A stretch of 64,000 nucleotides of DNA. Origin: Stramonita haemastoma. Its lineage: Eukaryota; Mollusca; Gastropoda; Neogastropoda; Muricidae. Shown piece by piece: positions 14,169-28,719 of the stretch. Below the pieces are notes generated by a model that was given only the letters and a program-made list of their open reading frames with translations, did no database searches and was not told the DNA's origin. The DNA is taken from positions 25,761,275-25,825,274 of the forward strand of contig CM060320.1 in assembly GCA_030674155.1 (NCBI GenBank), given 5' to 3'. How positions within the stretch are numbered: position 1 is the first letter of the stretch; every line of letters starts with the position of its first letter. The position numbers and the translations under genes were made by a program.

Positions 14169-14441
14169 TGTGACTGTGAATGTTGTACAGAGCACTTGAC
14201 CAAGGGTTCTTTATTGCCATCTAAAGTAGTCAGCTGCCATGCACACATAATAGTATTAGCAATAAAAAGGGGATTTGTGGAGTGCCTGCCCTGAGGGATC
14301 CAGCTTGATAGTCTGAAAAGAGGCAGCTTCAGTTTGTGTTGAGTGTGAGAATTGTTTATGGATTTGTAAGCGTTGAAATAATTTAGAAGGATACTCAATG
14401 TTTGTGCGTGTTTTTTGTGTGTTTTTTTTTGTGTGGTGTGT

Positions 14442-14485
<44 letters not shown>

Positions 14486-15366
14486 TGTTGTAATGCGTGT
14501 TTTCATAAATGTGTATGTGCTCATAAGATAGAGGGGTGAGGGGAGGTATACTGCTGAAAAGTGTGTGTAAGTGTGAGTGATTGTGAGCGTGAGTGGTTGT
14601 GTGCGTGCATGCATGTGCAATCATGGATGGCTATAGGTGTGTCACAGTGTGTGTGTACACATGATGCTTTCAAGACTTATTGCCTCATAGCCTTGTAGCC
14701 TCATAGTGATTAGAGAGGTATTATATGTACCTGATTAGTTAATTTATCAGTACATTGTTAAATGTCGGGTCAGGGCAAATCAGGGCCTGTAGACTGTGTA
14801 GTACTGGTCAGTTCAGTGTCAATGACTATGAATGATAAACCTGTTTTGTTGAAGTGAATGTGGGTCATCAGTAACATTGTGGTCAAAGTGATCTACCCAT
14901 TTAGTGTAGGCTTCCTTTGTATCTGTCTATAATGCTGCAGGCTCTCTGTCCTCTCTTGGCCAGGCTCCCCAGCTTACAACTTTACTTTTGCTTTTGTATG
15001 GATTCAGTGTTAATGTATCTCTATTCCTTATTTCATAAGACCAAAAGTAAAGGGGTAGTTAGCATTTGTAGATAATTTAAAGCTGGGCTTAGTTAAGATT
15101 AAAAAAAAAAAAATGTTTCCTTAGTTGTTATAAAAGTGTACAGTCATTAAGGCCTAAGAGGAATTGAAGCTAGTCAAAGATGTTAGTTTTGATGACGTTC
15201 TGATTCTGTTTTCAAAATTATTTTTAACCCCAGATAAAAGCACACAACTCTTAACTATTGCTATTCATCTACCTTTCTGACTTGCATGCAGATGTAATGG
15301 GGAACAAATAAAAGTTTCACGAAAGGTCTCTAGATTTATCATATACCTTTGATTTCTTATGTATAT

Positions 15367-15430
<64 letters not shown>

Positions 15431-16216
15431 ACACCAGAGGTGGAAGAAATATTTAAACATAGATTAATACTTATTCAATACACAAATACAACCTTTCACT
15501 CAAGTCATGCAGGTTGATTGATACAAGACTGTCTGTGCAATATTCATTATCTGTCAGAATTTACAATTTAATGAAAAGTTAAGTTTATTGTTACTAAATT
15601 CAGGTTCAAATGAGGTACAAGTCATAATATGTCAAAAAGACTGAATGGAAAGTTTAGTTTCTCGTCTCTAATGTAGAGCTGTCATCATCATCATCAGTCC
15701 TGGGGGACCAGCGTTGTCTGCAGTCTTGCCCGGTTGACATACCTGTGTGTATTTCTGCAGTCAGTCATGTGTGAATAGGAAAATGAAAAATCAGACAGGG
15801 TGGCAAAGAATAGTCCCTTTGAGAGAGCACCTGCATGTTTGCATACAATCTGATGGAAAGAGCTTTGGTGGGGCCTTGTATAGCACATACAATCACAGCT
15901 CTCTTATGTTCCCAGGCGTGTCGCGCATGGAAAGGGATCTGCCTCAACAAAAATGTCACAGAGAGAGAGAGAGCAAGCAATTCAGAAAATAAAAATATAT
16001 GCTATGGCAAATCGGGCAAGCCGTTTGGTGATATGCTTGAACCACCAAAGAGGAATCGTAGTGAAAATGAGTTTGGGATCCATGTCATTTTAGTGCAGTT
16101 TTACCAGTAGGGCTGTACCTAATCAAATTAAGCACTTTGGATAATGCACATGTATTCATGTGTATAATTGTATGCATTACGCACTCACGCATGATGCATG
16201 CACGCACGCACACACA

Positions 16217-16255
<39 letters not shown>

Positions 16256-17372
16256 CACACAACACACGCACACACACACACACACACACACCACACACAC
16301 CAGACTTACAAAATTCAAAGGATTTGTTTTTCAGCTACTCTCTCTCTCTTTCTCTCCCTCTCCCTCTCCCTCTCTCCCTCCCTCCCCCCCACCCTCCCTC
16401 CTGGAAACAAACCCACTGGAATATCTCTGTTCTGTACATTGGTCAGGCTCCTGTAAAGTAGATGTATGGCCTTTTGGGGGGTTTATTTTGCATTTATATA
16501 ATTCTAGATTCCCTTTCTTGAAAATAGTACTTTATAAATTGTTATGGAGCATGTAACATAATGTTCACCTTAATGTTATGTTCTATTGAAATCTCTGAAA
16601 GTAAACTATATTTCTAAATGTTTGGACATATGTAGATGGCTTGGTTTTATCTGTATTATGCTCTAGATGGCATCAGAAAGTCAGTGAATGTGAATCTCAC
16701 AGTCTTGTATTCTACTCTTGCACAGGCAGTAGAGTGTTTAATTTAATTTTTTTAATGGCCTGCAAAATAGCAACCCCCCTCCCCCCCCCCAAAAAAAAAA
16801 AGGGAAAAGAAATAAAGAAAATAAATCAACAAAAATATGAAAGGAAGGAAAACATTGAAATGTTTCATAGTTCTGTTAAACACAGATGTTGTGAAAAGCT
16901 GCTGAGAAAATGAGCACACCAGACTTTTGCTGGAAAAAGTTTTCTTTTTTCTCTAAAAAAAATTCAAGAACATGCTCTGAAAGCTGGGAGGAGGGAGCTT
17001 GTTTTTCAAACAAATTAATTTTGTTATTTCAGGAACTGGGGAAAAAGGCAGCAGAGAGCCGAGAGCAGGCACAGCATGAAATTGCCTCCCTTCAGGATGT
17101 GCATCACAACAAAATGGCCACCCTGAAAAAGCGCCACAAAGAGGAGGTCACTCAGTTCAAGTCCCAAGTGGCGTCCCTTGAACAGCAGCTTGCTGATGGT
17201 AGGTTTGTTTGCATGCAGGTAACGCTTGTGCACTTGAACTGAATCCCATTTTCATGTGTGTTTATGTGAATGCGTTGATGTATGATTATGCATCCGTGTG
17301 ACTCTGTGTGTGTGTGTGTGTGTGTGGTGTGTGTGTGTTGTGTGTGTGTGTGTGTGTGTGTTTGTGTGTGGT

Positions 17373-17420
<48 letters not shown>

Positions 17421-17497
17421 ATTCAATTTTAGGTCTGTTCACTTAATGTGATAGACAATTGTGAGTGTGTGTGTGGTGTGTGTGGTGTGTGGTGTGT

Positions 17498-17528
<31 letters not shown>

Positions 17529-20500
17529 TGTGTGTGTCTGTGTCTGTGTGTAAGCTCTTCTATTTGAGGCGTAAGTTTTGGCAGGATATTCATTATTCTA
17601 CTGTTTACATACATTTCTGGTCAGATGTTTTGTGGGTTGATGTTACCATGAATTATGTTGCTTTGCAGCGCGTGATGGAGATAGCTCTGGTACAGGAGGG
17701 AGCTCCTCAGTGCTCCCAGAATCAGAGAGAGCGGAGTCAGAAGTGGAGAAAACCCTGAGGACCCAGCTGGCTGCTCTGGCCCAGGAAAGAGATAAGGTGA
17801 GGAGGGTGGGCACACTGGCCAACATGACCCCAAAGTGTCTACTTGAAATACTGCGGTGGTAGGGAAAATGTTACAACTCTTTGGTGTATTTTTGTGTTTT
17901 TTGTCATTCACTAAAAAAAAAAAAAAAAAAAGAGGGGGGGGGGGGGGAGTATATTATACAATTCTCCATACCCAGAAGGGTGAAAGGATTTAAATCTTAA
18001 ATTTTAGAAATCTTGCCATGAGTTTACCATTTTTGGATGTGGATTAACAGGGCTTTTTTTGGGTCAGTGTTCAAATAATGGTGCCATTATTGAATGATGT
18101 CACATCAGCTTTTAACAGAGAGGTAAAAAGTAGGCAGCATATGAGAAGCTTAGAGAGTGAGAGTGTTGTATTTATTCCATGAGTGAAGGGTATTTAAAGA
18201 GTAGAATATTGATAGGCACACAATAGGTAGATCATAGAGAAGAACGTATACTGTGAGCAAGTTTTTGATCAAACTTTACTTTTGTGCTCCAGTTTCATTT
18301 TTGTAGCATGAATGATACTTAAGCAATGTTTCAGACATGATGCCTAAGGATCATCTGACTTTAGAGTAGTCAGAACTTTCACCTAGTTTCACTGTATTTA
18401 CATGTTATGATCGTGTAGTCAGAGCTTCATCTACTTTCACTGTATTTACATGTTATGATCTTTAAAGAATCTATAAAACTGCAATGGTCTAGGTTCTTTT
18501 TTAAACTGACGTGGGGGCCCTTTTAAGTCCTTTAACCTTCCTTTTTTTGCTCACTCCCTCCACCTGGGGGCCCTGGCTGAGGAACAGAAAGAAGAAAATA
18601 AATGTCATCCAAAAACATTCATTTTAACACACACCACAGAGCTTGGCCTAATCACTAACCGCTTACCTCAATCCCCCCCTCCCACAGGCCCAGGCCGCCC
18701 AGAGCCACATGCAGGGTGAGCTGGAGGAGCTTCAGAGGGAGGTGGAGTCACTGCAGGAACAGCGGGATCAGCTGCAGCACCAGGTGAAGGTGCAGGACAG
18801 CAGCCTGCAGTCACAGGAACAGCAGTTCCTCCAGCAGATCCAGTCCCTGCAGACACAGCTGCAAGGTGGGTGGGGGGTGTGGCTTCTGTCACAGTGATGT
18901 AGAAAGGGTTGGTGGGCAGGTTGATTGGTGAAATTTTGTGTGGTGTCTTTTGAGGATTTGGAGAAAATTATAGTTGGAGTTAGTGTGCAGTCTCTTGAGT
19001 ATTTGGAGAGAATATAATTGGAATTTGTGTGGAGTCTTCTGCAGAGGTTTTGGAGAGAATATAGTTGGAATTTGTGTGGTGTCTTTTGGAGAGAATTTGG
19101 AGAGAATATAGTTAACTGGTGGTGGTGGTGGTAATTCTGTTTGTTTGTATGATTATGTTCAGTATGGGATAAGTAAGATTGAGGTGTGGATCTAGGAAAT
19201 CCAGTGTCTCTTGTATTATCCTTCGGATGAGACTATAAACTGAGACCCCATGTGCAAATGCACGCAGAACATCTTGCACACACGTTAAAAGCCGTTTCGC
19301 TTTTCAGAAGAGTAGGTCGTTCCATGCTGGTAGGAACAGATGCAAAAAAATTTTTAATGCATGCACACAGGTGACGTGTTTAGTCACTGTCCCGGAAGAC
19401 GGAATGCAGCTCCCTAAATGGTGGGGGAGAAAACAGTTGCATATGCAAAAGTCTCACCATTGATAAGCTTGAGGAGTTCTGGTTGAGAAGGGGGGTGGGT
19501 GGATCTCCGAGGAGAAAATATTTTCATATCATTTTTACCTCATACAAGATTGTGTGTGTTGTGTGTGACACTGTGTGTGTGTGTGACACTGTGTGTATGC
19601 ATGATGTATCATTTTCATTATAACCTAACAAAGAAAGGTGGTGTCTGTGGTGTGTTTTCAGAGGCGGAGAGGTGGCGGATGGAAGCGGAGCAGAGTCGTC
19701 ATCAGGTGGGGATGGACCTGTACCATGCCAAGCACTGTCTGCTGGACCAGCTGGAGGCTGACCATGTAGTGACTGACCACCAGACACACACACACACTCC
19801 CTGTCTAATATCACATTAAGTGAACAGACGTAAAATTGAAGACACACACACGCACACACACACATATATATCTACACCTTCACCTGGCTCTTTCTCTGTT
19901 ATACATCTCTGTTTGGTGTCTTTTTAGTTGTGTTTATTTGTGTGTGTCTTTGTGTTGCTGGAGTATTGTTGGTGAGAGGGTGCCCAGCTGTGAGTTTCTC
20001 CCACTTTCAGTTCCTCTCAGGGGCTAATCAATCCATCCCATCCTGGCCCAGATAAGGCCAGCTGGTGCTAAATATAGCAGAAAATGACCATACTTGGACA
20101 AGGTAAAAGAAAGGGCGCACTAAATATAGCACTCTTGATTGATATTGGATTTGTTCTCTGTTGGCAATATCTTTGCATAAAGGGAGGTAATTTGACTATT
20201 TTGGAGCGAAAGTGGTTTGAGAGGGAGAGTGCAATTTGTGAAACGCAACAATCACTGCCTTTTGTTTCAGTTGTTTCATGTGTGCACACATGTACATACA
20301 TGTATGCACATTGTAATTGTAATGGTTTCACTCTTCAATTCAGATTAGCTGGAAAAGATAGGAGATGGGGTTACAGTGATTATGTTTATAAGGATGGCAA
20401 TAAGAAATTCTGCTCAACATTATACCTTGTCTTGTCTCTGTAATGGTTTCTTTTTTTGCAAACAAAATCCTCTTGTTTTCTTTATATTGTTATTTTTGTT

Positions 20501-20871
20501 GATTTATTGTAGGCTTCTATGTTGTTGTTTTCTGTTATGCTCTGCCTGTAAGCCTTTCTGCTATTTTTATTCTTGGTTGAATGCTTCTTTCTACTGTAAA
20601 GCTTCAGTCAGGTTTCTTCTTTCTTAGTTCAATTTTTTCCTCTTCTTGCTTTCAGATTCTTTGTTCTTTATGCTTTTTACATGGTCTGTAATTTTGTTTG
20701 AAAACTGTCCTATTACATTTATCAGAGTTTTTGTTTTTTTTTCCAAGTTTTGTGCTATCTTTCTTCACTTTGATCTGTTACTGTGTCTTAGGATTAACTT
20801 ATACCTTGCAGTTCAACACACCTTACAGAACACTCATGCACATGCACACACGCATGCGCGTGTGCGCACAA

Positions 20872-20944
<73 letters not shown>

Positions 20945-22118
20945 TCACACCACACACCACACACTCTCACATTCCTCTCTACTTCTTGTACCTCTTCTTG
21001 CAGACAAATAGCTATTGTCCTTCACCTGTCTCATGCCTGAGAGAAGCATCTGCAATATTCTGTTCACTCCCATTTTTCTCTCCAGAAAACTGTATTGCTT
21101 CTGCTGTGGTCATTGTCCTCTCCTGTTCAATTTCTGAATGATATATCTCAATATTGTCTGTGTTCTAGTTTCTCAGGACTAAGGCATGTCAATCTGTGAA
21201 AAAATCTACATAACTATGGGTTGCTTTTGGAGAAAATGAAGGCGTTGTAACTATTGTTGTCATTTATGTGCATGTGAGTGTTGTTTTGTGTGCATGACTG
21301 TATTTTTGTGTATGCAGAATGTATGTATATGTTTTCTATGTGTACATGCTTTTGTGAGTGAGCTTGTGGAGGTTTGTGTGTGTGTGTGTGTTTTGTGTAT
21401 ACTTCCCCATCCTCTTTTACAGTTCGACTTTAAAACACAGTAGCTCCAATGTCTGATTTTCTCTCTATTCCCAAGACATATATTCTCAGTAGTGCCAAGT
21501 ATTGTCTCTTATTTGACTAACCGTAGTTTTAAATGTCATACTCTGTGTGTGTCTTCGTTTATACGTCTATCCACATAACAGTGGTATTAGAGCTCTGTTG
21601 TGTGTGTGTGTGTGTGTGTGCGTGCGTGTGCGCATGTGCGTGTGTGTAATACAGGGAAGGAGGGAAAAGGCATGCTCAGATTTGCTCTCATTTCAAAAAG
21701 TTTTATTTGGTTTTCGCAAGGCTGCCTGTGTAAAAAAGCTTTGTTCCAAATGACACAAAATGAAGGCAGTCATATGTGTGTGGTGGTCACTGCATGGTAA
21801 GTCCCTCCTCTGGTTCACTGGTCAGTGCTCTGTTGTCCTTGCTTACTTGTGTGTGCAACATGCATTCTTTCTTTATGTTATCCTCCTATCAGTCTTTGGC
21901 ATGGCATACCTCATCAGATCAACATTTTCTAACAGACCTTTTTGACCTCACATGCATGTATAAGAGCTGGATAGTTTTTACGTAAGCATACAAGCATGCT
22001 CGTGTGCCCATTTTGTGTACACACCCATGTTTGTATGTACACATACCTTATACATGCGTGCACATGTGCATATGCACATGCACACACACACATCTCACAC
22101 ACGCACACACACACATAT

Positions 22119-22199
<81 letters not shown>

Positions 22200-25100
22200 C
22201 ACACATACACACATGCATGCATGTATGCCTGCACAAACATGGCATACACTGATGTAGCTTATGCTTGTTTTTGTATGCATGCAGAGCAGATATACCTTGA
22301 CAGCAGACAAATGGTCATGAAGAGAAAGAACTGTGATAGATTTTTCCATAATCTTTTATTTATCAACAGTACGGTATTATTAGTCTATAGGTCTTGATCA
22401 TTCTGCCATGACGAAAAGGAAAGACATGGAGTAAACTGAAGAACACTTGAACTGTTTTTAAGCTGAACTTTATGCAACATTCTATTGCTCCTGTGAGCCA
22501 AAAAAAAAGTCTTCAAATTCAGGAAATATTTGGATAAGAATTTGAGTATTTGGCATAACGTGTTGGTCAAAGAGCGGGAAAAAAAAGTTAGAAGAGAAAA
22601 TATTCTATCTTTGAAAATAAAAAAAGAACATGAAAACTTTAAAAGATGATTTGATGATAGATTTAATATCATTCATGAGAATTTCATTAGGTTTTAAGAA
22701 AATTAGCTCTGCAATCTACCATCATACCCAGCGTCTATCTCATGTCTCTTGTCTTTACTCTATTGTGGAGAACATTTGTGTAAGTGATCTGCAAGTATGC
22801 ACACCCAGAGTCTTTGCATTGTGAGAAACTGCTGGTCAGAAGTGTTGAGGAGCTTGGCATGGTGTGGTATGTGCTGTCATCATTCTGAAGCAGCGGCTTG
22901 AATAACACTGATTACTTTGGCGGAGTTGTCAGAGGTTGTATCCCCGCTGAGCATCCTGAAGGCAGAGCTAGCATGCATGCATGGTTGGCATCTTGGATTT
23001 CTGCTCTCCACTGCTGCTCTGTCAGGGCAGTGTTTCTTGCAGCGGCACACAGGACAGTCGTGTATGGTATGATAGATGTAGGCTGGTTTCCATTTCAGGC
23101 AGAAACAGCCGACTTGCTGAGTGATGTTCGCTGCTTCAAGCAGCAGATGTCGTCAGAAACAGTGCAGCGCCAGCGCCGCCTGCTGTTTGAGAAACAGACC
23201 ATGGCCATGAGGCTGTACACAGCGGGTGTGCAGGTGTGTGCAGGAGGCGGCATGTTCTCTTCTCTGCTGAATGCATGTCCTCTGAAACCACGCTTGTTCT
23301 TTTGGAGAGTGGGAGCTGAAAATGTGTTCCAGCAGTCACTTCAGTGGTCTTGCAGCCTCAGCCTGACTGATACCTATGGTCCTTTTTTGCAAAGTTCTGC
23401 TTTCCACTGCTCTTGGGATTTGGGATAAAGTTGGCTTGAAAACATTTTGCATGTTGCTTGATGCCTGATGAAAATCTTCCAGAACTGTCCATGTTTTCTG
23501 TCAGCCACAATTTCTGCCTTACTTTTTGCTAGGGCATGTTATGAAAGTGCCTTTTCATGCCCTTTGAAAACTTGCATTTTTACTTTGACACTAATATAGT
23601 TTAGGTATGTAAGAGCTCATGTCCTAGTGTTTGATGAATCTTTTGGAATCTTCTGTAATGCTGTTTTTCTGAGTCTCCAGCTGTACATTTTTTTGAGTTG
23701 TGACAGCTTTGTATATTTCATATCAAACTGACAGTTTAAGGTGTATCAGCCTTACAACACGCTACAAGGCATGCTTCATGGTTCTTGATTATGCAATATT
23801 GGAAGCAGGGAAATGTGCTGAAAGTTTCTGGTTTCTTCATACCAGTTGCTTTTGCAAACTGCCAGTCTTACAGGAAATAAGAAGAAAAAGTTTATGATTT
23901 TATCATACTGACTGGTGTCTACTTTCTAACAGGCTGGTTAATCTGTCAGTCTACAGGAAATCAAAAACCAACAACAAAAGCCCACTGCCACCACTGCAGT
24001 TATGTAAAACCAATTCCTCTTTTCTTACTACTGTCATTGTTCCTTATAAATATTGTTCAAAATAATTGTCACAGTTACAAAAGGAACCTTTCTTAAGAAT
24101 TGTTTTTTTGGCAGTAACCGTGCTGCAGATGTCACCAGTTTAAGATGATAATGTGTTCTGAATTTTTAAAAAAAGACAGTTTTATCAAAATTCTGAATAG
24201 TATGATATATACCAAGTTTGCAGATATGAAAGAAACGGCATGGATAAGCAGTGATTGTGTGGAAACAAGGTTTAATTAGTTCATGTACTTTGAAACGCAT
24301 AGCTGAAGATCAAAAGAAAGGTTTGTATGACTATCAATTCATGTCAGTAAGACTGATAAGATTGTACTAAAAAACTGTCATTATCATACCATCTTAGTAT
24401 TTATCATGACATTTCACAAGGGGTATAAAGTATTATCTTACCACTGTAATTGCAAATATCATTGTTTGACATGAAGCAATTTAAATAGAGAGAAAGAGCA
24501 GTACTTTGCAATGGCAAAGGCACACAAAAACTAACAGATTGCTTATGGGTTCAGGTTTATTACCTTCTTATACGATGAAACCTACAACTGAATAAACAGG
24601 GAAAGACAAACGATGCAAAGAATGATGTGACCTTCATTTTGATTATGTATCTCTTGCTCCCAGTTCAGTAAGGCTACACTTGTTTGAAAGATGGATTGTA
24701 GAGGAGAAAGTGGGAAAGAAAAATGAGAAGACTACTGTCATAAGGTCTGATTTAGGGAGTATGCAAAGGGAGGTAATGTTGTCAAGAAAATTTTGTATTG
24801 AGGGTTATGCCTGGCAGTTGCATCCAGAATGCTTGCTTGTAGGTGCATATGTGTGTGTGTGCACACATGCATGCACAGAAATGCATATGTGCTTGCATGT
24901 ACGCATACATGTGCATGAATAAAGATTGACAGTGTCGCAGGTTTTTTTCCAACGGGTACTGTCAAGTTATGCAGCGAAGACACCAGACTCTGGTTGTGAC
25001 AGTTGATGAAGACAAACAACCCTGCATTATTGTTTCAGGAGAACCAGCTGAAATCTAGCATAGCTGAGGCGGGAACACAGTTGCAGCAGGTGTCTGCAGA

Positions 25101-28100
25101 CACAGAAACCTTGATTGACCAGCTGGGCAGCGAGGAGTCCTCACAACGCACTGCTGGTGAGTGACACGACACACCCTCCCCCCCATCCATGTTCCCCTCT
25201 CCCAGATTCTTCATTTTTTCTGTAGAAAAAAGCCACTCTGATAGGCAAACAAATGCAGTTGCAGACAGGAAAAACAAAATAAAATAAAAGGTGGTGCTGC
25301 ACTTGTGGTGATGCGCTCTCCTTGGGGAGAGCAGCCCGAATTTCACGCAGAGAAATCTGCTGTGACATAAAGTGGTAATAATTGTAATAATTACAGGGTT
25401 CGCGATAACCGGTAATTGTCGGTATTTTACCGATTGTAAACAGGGAATACCGAAAATTTTCGAAACAGCCGGTACCGTGTACCGATTCTGTTTGCCTGTG
25501 ACCGATTAGATTTCCATCTCAAAAAAAAAAAAAGTCTGAAGTGACATTTTCTGACAGTCTGTCATGCGCCTGTACTGTGCTTATGCACCTACCCCTTCCC
25601 ACCCCTTCCGACGAACATCTTTTGCGCCAGCCTGATTAGCCTAGCACGCAGAACAGCAGGCTTTACTGTGAAAGAATAGAGCGCGAAGCTCTTCTCGGCA
25701 TGACAGTGACTTCCATTCACAATGAGTAAATGGGGCCTTCATCGATTTATTCTTTATTCTTTTAATCTTTTATATCGAGGATAATGGAATAAGCACTCCT
25801 GTGCTTTTTTTTTACATCCAGTCCCCGTGTGTATGCAGTTTTGTAAATGTTATCTGTTCCCACCGGCACCAATGGCCTGCTCTTATGAAGAAAAGCGAAG
25901 GGTCTATGACTATGAATTTGCGCTTTGCTTTGAGAGAGAAGAGTCGAAAACTAAATCTAAATTGAACGAAAGATCTAGATGAGCGCTAAGCATAGAAACA
26001 AGAAAAAGGAATATTAATACAAGTCACACGAATGATGCCATGCAAAACAACAGACTGACACAGACAGTGACACAGGCGCTAGGAAAAAAAATCCTATTTC
26101 CTGCGTGGCTTAATGCCCAAGAAGCGTCAAAGTCCGAGAGATTTGCGTTCAATTCAGATTTAGTTTTGCTGCCGAACAATTCCCCCCTCCCCCACCCCCT
26201 CACTGAATAGTTTCGTTTTGTTCACAGTACGTACCGGATTTTATTTTCTGGGGACCGATTTTGGGGGAGTTGGTCAAGATATCTCTGAAATGGCAACTCG
26301 CAGTACCGGTTTTAAAAAATCCTAGCGCGAACCCTGAATTATTATTGTGGTCATAGTAGTCTTCAATTTTAAGTTTCTTCACAAAAAGCTGTCCTGCCTT
26401 ATCTTTTGCTGAATAATGTTGCTGTGCCACACTTAAGTTGTTACAGGAAGGACTTATGCAGAAACAAATGACATTTGCAGTTTAGCTTTTCCTTCAAACT
26501 ATCTGTGCCTTCCACTATTCAGCTATTGATTTTATGCCCAAATAAAAGTGTTTTGATCTCTAGTTCAAAGAGTCTTTAGAAGTTTAACATTTAAGCAGAT
26601 ACACTTGATATTTGCAGTTTTCCTTTTTAGTTCAAACTTGCTGTGTGTGTCAAAATTCCACTGTCATGTTACGTAGAATCGCATTAAATCTGCAGTTTTG
26701 CTTTTTAGTATTAAACTAGCCTGTTTGGCTTTAAGATGGTACAAATACAGAGTTTCCAGGAAAAAGCTTTTCTGCAACATACATTGTGAGGTATCCCTTT
26801 GCTTGAATTCCACAAAAGGAAGCAATGAATCCAATGAGCACTACCCTTTCTGTTTCCAGCCAAGGTGGACTCTTTGGAAAGAGAAAACCTCTCTCTCAAG
26901 GAACAAAGTGCCAAGCTACAAGAGCAGGTAACTCTGCTGGAAAAAAGGGCAGCCACTCATCAGGAAGAATGGCAGAAAAGTCAGTCAACTGTCAAACATC
27001 TCAGACGGGAACTGAGCGATTTGCAGGGTGAGTATTTGGTGGTTATGGTGTCTCCACCTTTTAGCATTAACTCTTGTGTTTGCTTTTGTGTTTGTCTCTT
27101 TTTGTAACAAGTGTTTGGATTTTTTACAATGTCAATTACTGGCAAAATGCATTCAAAAAAATCAATATGCATCATTTTGCTGAATGTGTTCTGCATTAGT
27201 GCTATTTCTATAAGAACAATGGAGTAAGCACTCATGTGTTTTTTTACATCCCATCACCATGCATGTGGAGTTTTGTAAAATTTGTCATCCCTTCCCATTG
27301 GCACAAATAGCCTGCCTACTCTTCGGAAAGGTTGAACAGTTTCAGTGTGTGTGCTAGATGTTGTGCAAGACTGTAGCCATAAAGTCACAACACTGTTTCA
27401 GCCATGGTTTTGTCCCTTTTCTGTCAATCAACTTTTCCCTTATAGTTAAAAAAACCCAAACAATTTACCTGAGCATAAGACAGTGTGAAAGATGAACCCT
27501 CATCCACTTTTTTTATGCCAGAAAACCAAGCATGAATACATTTTGTAATAAAACAGAAATCTTTTCTTCTTTTTTGTGCAGGAGGGGCGGCATCCAACTC
27601 GGACAATACCCTAGACCAGAGCTTCACGACAGGCACCGACGCTGGCTCTAACAGCACGAAAAGTCCGTCCCTGAAAGAGGAGACGGAACCCCTGGACTGG
27701 GAGGTCCAGAAGGAAGCCCTGGAAGAGGTTCTGGCCCAGTTGAGGCAGGAAGTGCGCGAGAAAGACGAAAAAATCTCCCTGCTGAACACCAGCGCAGGAG
27801 AAGGAGGAGGAGATGGAGGAGGAGGAGAGCTGTCCTCCCTGCAAGAGGAGAATCAGCGTCTGCAGTCGGAGCTGTCTGCTGCACAGGACGAGAGGGATGA
27901 ACTGGAGACCAGCATTGGAGAGTTGGACGAGCAGCACCAGGAGGCCACCAATCACCTGATCACTGCACGCAACACTCTGCAGTCGCAGTTGTCTGAGTCC
28001 CAGCAGCAGGTAAATGTGTTAACAGTGTCTTGTCAGTACCTTGCGTGTGTTGGGCATCAGAAAGATGTTCTGTCTAACTTGAGGAAGAATGTAACAGGGT

Positions 28101-28642
28101 TTGCGTACTCCTTATGAAAGTTCTTGAACTCCTTAAATTAAGAGAACTGCTCCTTATCAAGGTCTTGAATCCCCTTGTAAAATGAGTAAGATATTTTATT
28201 TTGTGTGAAAATAAACAAACATACATTTCTCTACATACAAGTGTGGACAAAAACAAGGAAACAACAGTGTGCAAAGGAGGGTAAGGGAGTCCTAATTATT
28301 GAAATTGCGCATGCGCATTATTTCACAGTATGTTGTGTATCGATCACCCAGACTGGATGCATTTGTGTCTATTGGAGTTCAAAACAACAAAGCAAGGCAG
28401 AATCTGTACAGTACATTGAATCCTGTGTAGCCAACAAAAAAGCAGAGTCCAGATACTGTATTAACAACTTGGCAACCTGAAAAAAAGTGTTTTTGCTGAG
28501 CAGGTGATGAATACTATCAATCCGCAAGCAATAGTGGGGAAGAATGAAGTTGAAGCTTCTACAAAGATTTGATTTAGGTCTGAACCAGGGTCCTGAAATG
28601 TGGCGCTGAAGTGTCATGGAATCCACACATGCACACACCACA

Positions 28643-28719
<77 letters not shown>

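Larger units (their letters stand above)
19706..23098 (+). other. Intron E/F
   Basis: 3.4 kb, AT-rich, with (CA)n arrays at 20875-20942 and 22078-22197 and shorter GT runs at 21370 and 21600. No other exon or clear transposon seen. Confidence 0.7.

Noticed and set aside
18500..18660. Extra exon in intron C/D near GGGGGCCCTGGCTGAGG
   Set aside because: No open coiled-coil frame and no suitable splice pair; exons C and D already join in phase.
22898..23428. 176-codon frame as one large exon
   Set aside because: Only 23099-23233 has coiled-coil character and matching splice sites and phases; the flanks are chance open frame.
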